In this document: piece after piece, positions 1 through 5,852 of the stretch | Layout: every line of letters starts with the position of its first letter | Position numbering within the stretch: position 1 is the first letter of the stretch | Source: an uncultured Chloroflexota bacterium | Lineage (GTDB): Bacteria > Chloroflexota > Dehalococcoidia > Lucifugimonadales > CAJWER01 | Length of the DNA stretch: 7,007 nt | Assembly (NCBI GenBank): GCA_913030785.1 | Contig: CAJWER010000156.1 | Location: 1 to 7,007 of the forward strand | Direction: 5' to 3' | Position numbers and translations under genes: made by a program | The notes under the pieces: model-generated | Told to the model about the DNA's origin: nothing | The model's input: the letters and a program-made list of their open reading frames with translations, nothing else | Databases searched by the model: none

Positions 1-27
1 AAACGGGCTGAATCGTGCAAAGCAGAA

Positions 28-58
28 GGGCTCCCCAAAAGTGCGGGAGCCCCTTTGT
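28..58. terminator. Hairpin terminator, possibly bidirectional
   Basis: An 8-bp perfect GC-rich stem (arms 28-35 and 45-52, GGGCTCCC with GGGAGCCC) closes a 9-nt loop. On the plus strand it is followed by CTTTGTTA, a short T-rich tract. On the minus strand it is followed by TTCTGCTTT, a weaker one. It lies 21 nt beyond the encoded CCA end of the minus-strand tRNA gene, so it can end that transcript. It could equally end a plus-strand gene lying left of the window. The stem is seen directly; the direction of use is inferred. Confidence 0.65.
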
Positions 59-73
59 TATGGGACGGAAGTG

Positions 74-148
74 TGGAGCCAACGGACGGATTCGAACCGT
101 CGACCTGCTGTTTACGAAACAGCTGCTCTACCCCTGAGCTACGTTGGC
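74..148 (-). tRNA. tRNA-Thr, anticodon CGU, CCA encoded
   Basis: Read on the minus strand, the cloverleaf is complete: 7-bp acceptor stem GCCAACG/CGTTGGC, D-stem GCTC/GAGC with loop AGGGGTA, and anticodon stem GCTGT/ACAGC around loop TTCGTAA. These are followed by variable loop AGGTC and T-arm GACGG-TTCGAAT-CCGTC. Loop positions 34-36 are CGT (plus-strand bases 116-114), so it reads ACG threonine codons. The discriminator is U73 (base 77) and the terminal CCA is genome-encoded at 76-74. The body is 72 nt without CCA. It lies 43 bp downstream of the broken cupin gene on the same strand. No convincing promoter is visible directly upstream, so it may be cotranscribed with the cupin gene or use a weak promoter. 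A terminator-like hairpin follows it. Confidence 0.96.
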
Positions 149-150
149 TT

Positions 151-178
151 GGCCGGTCTATGTTGTCGAGAGCCGGCC
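151..178 (-). other. Short stem-loop between cupin gene and tRNA
   Basis: GGCCGG (151-156) pairs with CCGGCC (173-178), with a possible extra G-U pair, around a loop of about 14 nt. It fills most of the 43-bp gap between the cupin reading frame and the 5' end of the tRNA on the minus strand. No T-run follows in that direction, so it is a poor intrinsic terminator. A role in processing the tRNA leader is possible but purely inferred; a chance inverted repeat in GC-rich DNA is the main alternative. Confidence 0.3.
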
Positions 179-191
179 CGGAGTCTTGTCT

Positions 192-548
192 TTACTTCAG
201 TTCGACCAGGATTACGTGGGATTCGGTGTCCCCGAGTATCTCGGTCGCGTGTTCATCGGCGTCCATGTACATCGCCTAGCCCGCGCCCAGTTCAATCTCC
301 ATGCTCTGACCAGTCGCGCCTGTGAATCTCACCTTGGCGTCAGACATGGGGATTGCAACAATGTTGGAATGAGAGTGCATCTCTGTCTTGTCGACAGGCT
401 TGCCACGGAACTCCAAAATGCGAACCTTATCGTTCTCTTGAATAACCTTGTAGTGGTCTCCCGCAACTGATACTGCGCCGCCATGCTGAGCCTTCTTGGT
501 ATTGTCTGCCAGCCCCGCTTCAAAAAGTACGCCTAATGATTTAACCAT
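192..548 (-). pseudogene. Small cupin-domain protein, interrupted by in-frame TAG
   Basis: From the ATG at 548 the frame encodes 90 residues and meets TAG at 276-278. The same frame then continues for 27 more sense codons to a TAA at 192-194, giving a 118-residue product if the stop is ignored. Residues 33-90 look like the first half of a small single-domain cupin: YKVIQENDKVRILEFRGKP, then MHSHSN with metal-ligand candidates H58 and H60, then strands up to MEIELGAG. The codons after the stop read AMYMDADEHATEILGDTESH followed by VILVELK, the usual end of this family and the part holding the second cupin motif (H100, E103). A 90-residue product would lack that motif and the closing strands. 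A GGGA sequence sits about 5 nt before the ATG. TAG is an ordinary stop here, since apgM ends in TAG. Best read as a very recent nonsense mutation (for example CAG or GAG to TAG) or a sequence error; the exact substrate of such cupins is unknown. Confidence 0.82.
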
Positions 549-637
549 AGCATCCCGACGAGTGCCAGTCAGCCAGACGACGCAAACCGGACAAAGGTGC
601 GGATGAAATCACGCCGGAGCGCAGCCTGCGGTCTACT

Positions 638-1843
638 CTAGGGCCCGAATCGCTGCAGCTTTCCCGCGTTTGCGAGTGCCAGCATCATGACACCGGTCGC
701 GGGTATGCGACCGATGGAACCCAGGGCGCAGGCTCGCTCAGTGAATTCGGACACGCCGTCCCCTGCCGTCAGCACCGAGTGCACGAGCAGTGGCACCGGG
801 TGCCAGGTATGGGCGGCGGCAATGGCCGGTGTGGAGTGGTCACCGGCGACCACAAGGGCGTCGGCCCCGAGGGCCAGTAGCCTGGGAATACGAGCGTCCA
901 ACTCTTCCAGGGCAAGGACCTTGGCCTGAAAATCGCCGTCCTCTCCGGCGGCGTCCGCCGGCTTGTAGTGGATGAAAAAGAAGTCGTGGCGGTCGAACGC
1001 GCTTTCCAGGGTATCCAACTCGTCATCGAAGGTCTCGCCCGTAGAGAGAATTTCCATTCCTAGCACGCTGGCCAGGCCACGGTACATCGGATATGCGGCG
1101 ATCGCCGCCGGGCTTAGCCGGTATGCATCTGCCATCGATGGCCAGTCCGGGACCTGCGAATACCCGCGTGCGAGGACCATATTGGCGGCTGGCTGTCCGG
1201 AAAGCAGGTCGCGTGCCGTCGTGATAAAAGCTCCGACGGCCTCGGCGGTCCTTTGCGACCCATCGGACAGGGCCACCGCCGGAATCGCCGCGAGACCGGT
1301 AGTGCCGGGGTCGGTCTCGGCCACGTCAGTCCCAAGGCCTTCTCCACTTAAGACGAGGACAAATCGATGGCCCTTGCTTGCGTGTAAGGAGAGGCTCACG
1401 CCTGGAACCTCTATTTGCCGAAGCAGATCCACCAGGGACTCGGCCTCATCGCTGGAGATCCTCCCGGCACGGCGGTCTATGATCATTCCAGCATCGTCGA
1501 CAGTGCAGAAGTTGCACCTGATAGCGACATCACCATCTGCAAGCTCCACCCCGAGGCCACGGGCCTCGAGCACGCCGCGGCCCACCAAATACTTGACGGG
1601 ATCGTAGCCGAAGAGCGCGGTGTGTCCGGGACCGCTTCCCGGCGTAATACCCGTGGCGACAGGGGTTGTGAGACCCGCGGCGCTGCTTCGAGCGAGGGCA
1701 TCCAGGTTCGGCAAGGCAGCCGTCTCGAGTTCGGATCGCCCGGTCTCCGGAAGCGGGAGCCCACCGAGCCCGTCGACGACGAGCATGACAATTTTTCCGG
1801 GGGTCTCCCTGGCGATATCCTTGATGTAGGGGAAATCTATCAT
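638..1843 (-). CDS. apgM: 2,3-bisphosphoglycerate-independent phosphoglycerate mutase, archaeal type
   Basis: Interconverts 3-phosphoglycerate and 2-phosphoglycerate in the cytoplasm without a bisphosphoglycerate cofactor, using a metal-dependent alkaline-phosphatase-like fold and a phosphoserine intermediate. The 401 residues match the usual length of the family (about 400). Visible motifs in order: VVDGLGGLP with metal ligand D24; TPGSGPGHTALFGYDP with the expected catalytic serine S70 and H74; GRGVLEARG (88-96); AIRCNFCT (107-114); HYKPADAAGEDGD (292-304); GDHSTP (334-339) with D335 and H336; AHTWHPVP (344-351). The C-terminal FTERA...LALANAGKL also fits. All catalytic elements appear intact. 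Its ATG overlaps the pgk stop as ATGA (1840-1843) and I see no clear Shine-Dalgarno, which points to translational coupling with pgk. It ends with TAG at 638-640. Pairing with pgk supports a glycolytic or gluconeogenic role. Confidence 0.95.
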   Translation of the reverse strand: MIDFPYIKDIARETPGKIVMLVVDGLGGLPLPETGRSELETAALPNLDALARSSAAGLTTPVATGITPGSGPGHTALFGYDPVKYLVGRGVLEARGLGVELADGDVAIRCNFCTVDDAGMIIDRRAGRISSDEAESLVDLLRQIEVPGVSLSLHASKGHRFVLVLSGEGLGTDVAETDPGTTGLAAIPAVALSDGSQRTAEAVGAFITTARDLLSGQPAANMVLARGYSQVPDWPSMADAYRLSPAAIAAYPMYRGLASVLGMEILSTGETFDDELDTLESAFDRHDFFFIHYKPADAAGEDGDFQAKVLALEELDARIPRLLALGADALVVAGDHSTPAIAAAHTWHPVPLLVHSVLTAGDGVSEFTERACALGSIGRIPATGVMMLALANAGKLQRFGP

Positions 1844-3042
1844 TGGTCTGTGGCTGGCATCAGGGCGGCCACCCCAGGTAGCGTTTTGCCCTCCAAGAAC
1901 TCGAGGGACGCGCCGCCGCCAGTGGAGACATGGGTCATCGCATCTGCGAAGCCAAACGTCACCACTGCTTCCGCCGTTGAGCCGCCTCCGATCACGGTTG
2001 TAGCATCTGCCAGGTTCGCGAGGGTCTCAGTCATACGGGCCGTGCCTTTCGAAAAACTCTCCCACTCGCTGACGCCCATCGGGCCGTTCCACACCACGGT
2101 CCCAGCTGCTTGTAGGGCCGCGGCAAAGGCATTGGTCGTTCTCGGCCCGATGTCCATGATACGCCAGCCAGCCGGTATGGCGTCCAGCATCACTACTTTA
2201 TTGTTGGCGTCGTCCGAAAAGGCGTCGGCGATCACCACGTCCGATGGCAACAGCAGGTCCACTCCCGCCCGACGCGCTGTCTCGACGATCTCACGGGCCA
2301 TCGGGATCTTGTCCTCCTCGACCAGAGAGTCGCCTACCTCCAAACCTTCGGCCAGTAGGAAGGTCGCAGCCATTCCCCCACCTACAATGAGGGTGTCGGC
2401 CTTGCTCACCAGATTTCGCAGCGCTGCCATCTTGTCCGAGGCCTTGGCGCCGCCCAGCACCGCGATCAGCGGTCGGCCGGGGTCGTCCAGAACGCGACCG
2501 AGCATCTCCAGCTCCCGCGCCATCAGGAATCCCGATACAGAAGGGAGAAAGTGGGTAATCCCTTCGATTGACCCATGGGCCCTGTGCGCCGCTCCAAAGG
2601 CGTCATTCACAAACAGGTCTGCGATGGATGCCAGATCCTGAGCAAACGCGGCGTCGTTCGCCTCCTCTTCCGAGTGGAATCGGAGATTCTCCAGTAGTAC
2701 AACGCCGCCGGGCGACATTCCGCTAACGACAGATGCGACCTCGGGCCCGATGCAGTCCGGGGCGACTGCCACGTGCCTACCGAGCAGCTCCGAGAGTCGC
2801 GAAGCGATGGGACGCACGCGTAACTCATCAACGACTCGGCCCTTGGGCCTGCCCACATGGGAGCAGAGCACGATACGGCAGTCGCGCTCGATCAGATAGC
2901 GGACGGTATCCAGGGACGCCACTATGCGGGAGTCGTCTGAAATGTCGGTAGAATTCGGAGCGAAGGGAACGTTGTAATCGACCCGCACGAGCACCGTTTT
3001 ACCCGAGACGTTCACGTCCTCGAGGGTCATCCTGCTGCTCAT
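1840..3042 (-). CDS. pgk: Phosphoglycerate kinase
   Basis: Transfers phosphate between 1,3-bisphosphoglycerate and ADP to give 3-phosphoglycerate and ATP, reversibly, in the cytoplasm. The 400 residues are the normal length for the family. N-domain substrate motifs are present: RVDYNVPF (20-27), the substrate-binding arginine R39, SHVGRPKG (61-68), LLENLRFHSEEE and FVNDAFGAAHRAHGS. Nucleotide-domain motifs follow: VLGGAKASDK, NGPMGVSE (319-326), VIGGGSTAEAV (350-360) and HVSTGGGASLEFLEG near the C-terminus. GGGST in place of the common GGGDS is a known kind of variation. A second ATG at codon 5 is an alternative start; I keep the first, which lies 13 bp after the stop of the upstream polyprenyl synthetase-like gene. 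The upstream GAGAG is only a weak ribosome-binding site. The stop overlaps the apgM start, so the two enzymes are probably made at matched levels from the promoter at 4117-4145. Confidence 0.97.
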   Translation of the reverse strand: MSSRMTLEDVNVSGKTVLVRVDYNVPFAPNSTDISDDSRIVASLDTVRYLIERDCRIVLCSHVGRPKGRVVDELRVRPIASRLSELLGRHVAVAPDCIGPEVASVVSGMSPGGVVLLENLRFHSEEEANDAAFAQDLASIADLFVNDAFGAAHRAHGSIEGITHFLPSVSGFLMARELEMLGRVLDDPGRPLIAVLGGAKASDKMAALRNLVSKADTLIVGGGMAATFLLAEGLEVGDSLVEEDKIPMAREIVETARRAGVDLLLPSDVVIADAFSDDANNKVVMLDAIPAGWRIMDIGPRTTNAFAAALQAAGTVVWNGPMGVSEWESFSKGTARMTETLANLADATTVIGGGSTAEAVVTFGFADAMTHVSTGGGASLEFLEGKTLPGVAALMPATDQ

Positions 3043-3055
3043 CAGCTATTGGCTC

Positions 3056-4072
3056 TCATTGGTCCAGGAGGTAGCCCACGAGATCGCCCATCGCGGTTCT
3101 ACCCGCGGCGTTGACCCCAGGGATTTCGAGGGCATCGGCGGCCTCGGCTCGGTACTGCGCGATAAGCTCTTCGGCGCGTTCTTTTGCGCCAAGCTCTTCG
3201 AGAATATCCCGAACCTTGACGACGTCCTCAGTGTCTAGTACGCGCTTGAAATAGATGTCGCCGAGCCGTCGTTTTTCGCTGAGACTTGCCTTTGACAAGG
3301 AGTAAACGACGGGAAACAGCTTCTTCTTGTTCAGTACCTCGGCGCCGACAGGAGTGGCCGCTCCCTCGACTCCCCATAGCTCCATCACGTCTCTGCGTAT
3401 CTGGAGTGCGAGGCCAAGAGCCCTGCCACTCGTCCCCATCGCCCCTACGGTCTCATCGTCCGCCGATGCGGCCAGTGCGCCAAGCTGCATGGCGCATCCG
3501 TAGAGGGCTCCCGTCTTCCCAGTTGCCATCCCCAGGTAGCCTTCGACATCCAGGTCGATGCGCTCCTGGGACTCCAAGTCCTTGAAGCGGCCCTCGCACA
3601 TCTCCAGGACAGTATTGTCGACTATTTGAACCGCACGGAATGTGACCTCCGGCATGTTACCGCGTTCTGCTAGGGCGAATACGGCGAGGCGGGCAACGGC
3701 GTGCATCGCATCTCCGACGTTGATGGCCTGGGCCGGACCCCAGACCCACCACACCGCGTCGCGATCGTATCGTTGGGGTTGGCCCGCCTGAACGTCGTCA
3801 TGGATCTGGCTAAAGCTCTCCAACAGCTCGACAGAGGCGGCGCCGGGCAACGCGGAATCCGGGTCGCCACCGGCTGCTGAACACGCGATCAAGCAGGCTG
3901 TCCCGTGATTGCGATCCCGACGGACAGGCCCCTCCTCCCCACCGGGTTTGTCTTCCCACCCCAGATGGTAGGACATCATCCTGTACAGCTCCATCTGGCG
4001 AGAGCTCAGATTTTTTCTGATTTCGGCGTCGACCTGCGTGGCAAGATCATCCAAGGTTGAGGCAACAGACAT
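3056..4072 (-). CDS. Polyprenyl synthetase-like protein with degenerate active-site motifs
   Basis: By fold this is a trans-isoprenyl diphosphate synthase relative (338 residues from the ATG). Family hallmarks that remain: ALPGAASVELLESFSQIHDD (75-93), WGPAQAINVGDAMHAVARLA (111-130), TGKTGALYGCA (184-194) and LNKKKLFPVVYSL (247-259). The key catalytic segments are altered. The usual GKRxRP isopentenyl-diphosphate site reads RDRNHG (52-57). The first aspartate-rich motif DDxxD reads DDVQA (92-96). The second, normally IRDD, reads IRRD (225-228). These changes may reduce or alter activity, so I name the family and not a product. Start choice: a TTG at 4111 would add 13 residues but falls at the predicted transcription start, whereas ATG 4072 has GGTGG 5 nt upstream. 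It is the first gene of an operon with pgk and apgM. No signal peptide or membrane segment is evident. A heteromeric or regulatory partner, or a divergent prenyl enzyme, are the alternatives. Confidence 0.82.
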   Translation of the reverse strand: MSVASTLDDLATQVDAEIRKNLSSRQMELYRMMSYHLGWEDKPGGEEGPVRRDRNHGTACLIACSAAGGDPDSALPGAASVELLESFSQIHDDVQAGQPQRYDRDAVWWVWGPAQAINVGDAMHAVARLAVFALAERGNMPEVTFRAVQIVDNTVLEMCEGRFKDLESQERIDLDVEGYLGMATGKTGALYGCAMQLGALAASADDETVGAMGTSGRALGLALQIRRDVMELWGVEGAATPVGAEVLNKKKLFPVVYSLSKASLSEKRRLGDIYFKRVLDTEDVVKVRDILEELGAKERAEELIAQYRAEAADALEIPGVNAAGRTAMGDLVGYLLDQ

Positions 4073-4094
4073 AGATACCACCGGAATTGAGATG

Positions 4095-4109
4095 GCCCCG
4101 AATCGGGGC
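4095..4109 (-). promoter_or_regulatory. Perfect inverted repeat at the start of the leftward transcript
   Basis: GCCCCGA and TCGGGGC form 7-base inverted arms around a single central base. It begins at about +1 to +2 of the transcript predicted from the promoter at 4117-4145 and ends 22 nt before the ATG at 4072. In DNA it could be an operator; in RNA it would form a compact 5' hairpin (5 bp with a 5-nt loop) able to affect stability or initiation. The repeat is seen directly; any function is inferred. Confidence 0.4.
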
Positions 4110-4116
4110 AAATCTG

Positions 4117-4145
4117 AGTTTAGATGCGGCCCACAGTAGTGTCAA
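4117..4145 (-). promoter_or_regulatory. Sigma70-type promoter of the leftward operon
   Basis: On the minus strand TTGACA (4145-4140, a perfect -35) is followed by a 17-bp spacer and TAAACT (4122-4117, 4 of 6 matches to TATAAT). The predicted start is near 4110, leaving a leader of about 38 nt before the ATG at 4072. It would drive the polyprenyl synthetase-like gene, pgk and apgM. Confidence 0.7.
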
Positions 4146-4162
4146 CAAAACGGGTCAATAAG

Positions 4163-4174
4163 GGAGCGGGCTCC
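4163..4174. repeat. Short inverted repeat in the divergent spacer
   Basis: GGAGC and GCTCC flank a central GG. It lies between the two divergent promoters, about 18 bp upstream of the leftward -35 box and about 57 bp upstream of the rightward -35 box. This is a plausible place for a shared regulator to bind, but a 5-base repeat in GC-rich DNA can arise by chance. Confidence 0.2.
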
Positions 4175-4230
4175 GCATAGATGGGCGCCAGGCGGTAGGT
4201 GTTAGTTCGAACCCACTTCGATTATTCCAA

Positions 4231-4260
4231 TTGGCGGGGCAGAAGGGTAGCATCTATAAT
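4231..4260 (+). promoter_or_regulatory. Sigma70-type promoter of pxpABC
   Basis: TTGGCG (4231-4236, 4 of 6 matches to TTGACA), an 18-bp spacer and a perfect TATAAT (4255-4260). Transcription is expected to begin near 4267, giving a leader of about 20 nt. The leader contains GGAGAGG (4273-4279), a strong ribosome-binding site 8 nt before the pxpA ATG. The -35 box overlaps the palindrome CCAATTGG (4227-4234), which could be an operator half-site or chance. Confidence 0.75.
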
Positions 4261-4287
4261 ACGCGCTGACCCGGAGAGGGACGGCAC

Positions 4288-5061
4288 ATGGGACCTACCA
4301 TCGATCTCAACTGCGACATGGGCGAAAGTTATGGCGCATACAAAATTGGCGCTGACGATGAGCTCATCAAGCACATCACCTCGGCGAGCATCGCCTGCGG
4401 ATTCCACGCGGGCGACCCGATGTGGATGCGGTACACCGTGGAATTGGCTGAGGCCCACGGTGTCGCCGTGGGAGCGCATCCCGGCTACCCGGACCTTGCG
4501 GGCTTTGGGCGGCGCGCCATGGCGGCTTCACCCAACGAGGTAAAAAACGACATGGTGTACCAGCTTGGCGCTTTGCAAGCCTTCACCAAATCGAAACGAC
4601 TGCAACACGTAAAACCCCACGGCGCTCTCTATAACAGGGCCGTCGGCGACGAGCCCGTCGCCAGGGCAATCTGCGAAGCCATCCTCGAAGTGGACCCGGA
4701 CATGGTACTGCTCGCGCTGGCGGGCTCACGCTGGATCACAATTGCACAAGAAATGGGACTGCGAGTGGCGCCGGAGATCTTCGCCGACCGTGGACTCAAT
4801 TCGGACGGGACGCTGGTCTCCAGGACACTACCAGGTGCGCTGCTCCACGATGCCAAAGAGGTCGCTGCACGCAGCGTCCGAATGGTGACGGAAGGGAAAG
4901 CATCGACGGTCTCGGGCGAGGAAATTGACGTGGCAGCCACCAGCCTGTGTATGCACAGCGACTCGCCGGGCGCGGTCGAGATGTTCAGTGCGGTGCGCGA
5001 GGAACTCGAACGAGCCAACGTCGCCATACGCCCGTTGGGCGAACTAGCGACGACGCGATAG
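4288..5061 (+). CDS. pxpA: 5-oxoprolinase subunit PxpA (LamB/YcsF family)
   Basis: One of three subunits of the bacterial ATP-dependent 5-oxoprolinase, which opens 5-oxoproline (pyroglutamate) to L-glutamate in the cytoplasm. The 257 residues match the family (about 250). Family motifs are clear: DLNCDMGESYGAY (6-18), SIACGFHAGDP (34-44), GVAVGAHPGYPDLAGFGRR (58-76), HVKPHGALYN (107-116), EIFADRGLNSDGTLVSR, PGALLHD and SLCMHSDSPGAVE near the end. The many conserved Asp and His residues fit the polysaccharide-deacetylase-like fold of the family. CMHSDSPGA in place of the common C(I/V)HGDTPGA is a mild variation. The ATG has GGAGAGG 8 nt upstream and a good promoter 28 bp further up. It leads the pxpABC operon; a 56-bp gap separates it from pxpB. 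Confidence 0.95.
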   Translation: MGPTIDLNCDMGESYGAYKIGADDELIKHITSASIACGFHAGDPMWMRYTVELAEAHGVAVGAHPGYPDLAGFGRRAMAASPNEVKNDMVYQLGALQAFTKSKRLQHVKPHGALYNRAVGDEPVARAICEAILEVDPDMVLLALAGSRWITIAQEMGLRVAPEIFADRGLNSDGTLVSRTLPGALLHDAKEVAARSVRMVTEGKASTVSGEEIDVAATSLCMHSDSPGAVEMFSAVREELERANVAIRPLGELATTR

Positions 5062-5106
5062 CAAAAAACGGGGACCGGGGCCAGGCGCCGCCGGCAGATT
5101 CGAGCT

Positions 5107-5120
5107 AGAGAGGCAAATTG
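5107..5120 (+). promoter_or_regulatory. Ribosome-binding site and TTG start of pxpB
   Basis: AGAGAGG (5107-5113) lies 4 nt before TTG (5118-5120). No ATG or GTG lies near the expected N-terminus (the protein begins IYDAPKLIPAGDQALVVELG, typical of PxpB), so TTG is the likely start. The rare start may lower pxpB initiation relative to pxpA. Confidence 0.65.
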
Positions 5121-5852
5121 ATATACGACGCACCGAAACTAATACCAGCAGGGGACCAGGCCCTCGTCGTCGAACTTGGCGACGAGATCGACGCAGCCCT
5201 GAATCGCAGGGTGCATGACCTTACCCACCTGGTCGAAGAGCAGCGGATACGCGGAGTCGTGGACCTGACGCCCACGTACCGGTCGCTGCTCGTACAGTAC
5301 GACGCGACCGAGACGTCGCTGGGCGAGATTTCCATCGCCATTCGCGACCTTGAGGACGGGCCAGGGACAGGATCATCAGATCAGCCCCTCGTCGTGCATG
5401 TGCCAACGCTGTACGGCGGCGCATTTGGACCAGACCTGGAGGACATAGCCGAGTGCGCCGGTGTGCCTGTCGCGGAAGCCGTCAATATGCACTCTTCAAA
5501 ACAGTATCGGGTCTATATGATGGGCTTCACACCGGGATTTCCCTACCTGGGCGGGCTTGACGAGCGGCTGGCAACGCCACGATTGGAGACGCCTCGACAG
5601 AAGATCCCCGCCGGTACGGTTGGGATTGCGGAGAGCCAGACCGGCATCTACCCCGTCGCGAGCCCCGGTGGATGGCGCCTTATCGGTAGAACGCCCCTCA
5701 AACTGTTCGACCCCTCGCGAGAGTCCCCTTCCCTTTTGTCGGCCGGAGACTACCTCCGGTTCGTTCCGATCGATGGCGAAGAGGAGTTCAAGACGATAGA
5801 GGACAGTGTTGCAGCAGGCACATACGAAACAACTATGTCGGTGAAACAATGA
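5118..5852 (+). CDS. pxpB: 5-oxoprolinase subunit PxpB (KipI/AHS1 family)
   Basis: Second subunit of 5-oxoprolinase; in Bacillus the homologue KipI was first known as an inhibitor of the sporulation kinase KinA. The 244 residues are close to the family length (about 220-240). The N-terminal part has the usual GDQALVVELG and a ferredoxin-like region up to about residue 80. The C-terminal cyclophilin-like domain carries MMGFTPGFPYLGGL (134-147), PRLETPRQKIPAGTVGIAES, QTGIYPVASPGGWRLIGRTP and LLSAGDYLRFVPI. All signature stretches are intact. It begins with TTG and ends with TGA that overlaps the pxpC ATG (ATGA at 5849-5852), so B and C are probably translated in a coupled way, in keeping with their partnership in one complex. 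Confidence 0.95.
   Translation: MIYDAPKLIPAGDQALVVELGDEIDAALNRRVHDLTHLVEEQRIRGVVDLTPTYRSLLVQYDATETSLGEISIAIRDLEDGPGTGSSDQPLVVHVPTLYGGAFGPDLEDIAECAGVPVAEAVNMHSSKQYRVYMMGFTPGFPYLGGLDERLATPRLETPRQKIPAGTVGIAESQTGIYPVASPGGWRLIGRTPLKLFDPSRESPSLLSAGDYLRFVPIDGEEEFKTIEDSVAAGTYETTMSVKQ

Noticed and set aside
74..148. tRNA gene as an integration site for a mobile element
   Set aside because: tRNA 3' ends are common attachment sites, but no integrase, duplicate of the 3' end or foreign genes are seen; the window ends too soon to the left to test it.
276..278. TAG in the cupin gene as recoded pyrrolysine or selenocysteine-like codon
   Set aside because: apgM and pxpC use TAG as a normal stop, no recoding element or suppressor tRNA is visible, and the position is not a known special-residue site in cupins.
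549..637. Terminator after apgM
   Set aside because: The minus strand holds a short CGCAG/CTGCG repeat with a one-base centre, but no T-run follows; I see no supportable intrinsic terminator or strong promoter in this 89-bp gap.
972..1607. Plus-strand open frame of 211 codons antisense to apgM
   Set aside because: Composition is that of a shadow frame (Ser, Arg, Pro and Ala), with no motif and no ribosome-binding site of note.
1415..2641. Long plus-strand open frame of 408 codons antisense to apgM and pgk
   Set aside because: It mirrors two strongly recognised genes on the other strand, has Ser/Arg/Pro-rich low-complexity composition and no family motifs. Long antisense frames are common in GC-rich DNA.
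4073..4111. N-terminal extension of the polyprenyl synthetase-like gene from a TTG at 4111
   Set aside because: The TTG lies at the predicted transcription start and would leave no leader, while ATG 4072 has a GGTGG site 5 nt upstream and begins a typical N-terminus.
4196..4217. tRNA T-arm-like sequence (TTCGAACCCAC) in the divergent spacer
   Set aside because: The flanking bases do not form a 5-bp T-stem and no acceptor, D or anticodon arms can be found upstream.
4199..4543. Plus-strand open frame of 114 codons overlapping the pxpA promoter and 5' end
   Set aside because: It covers the promoter and the start of pxpA in another frame; pxpA is certain, and this frame has no recognisable feature.
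5062..5117. GC-rich pxpA-pxpB spacer as hairpin or attenuator
   Set aside because: GGCGCC and GCCGGC are short palindromes expected by chance in such sequence; no stable extended stem with a T-run is present.
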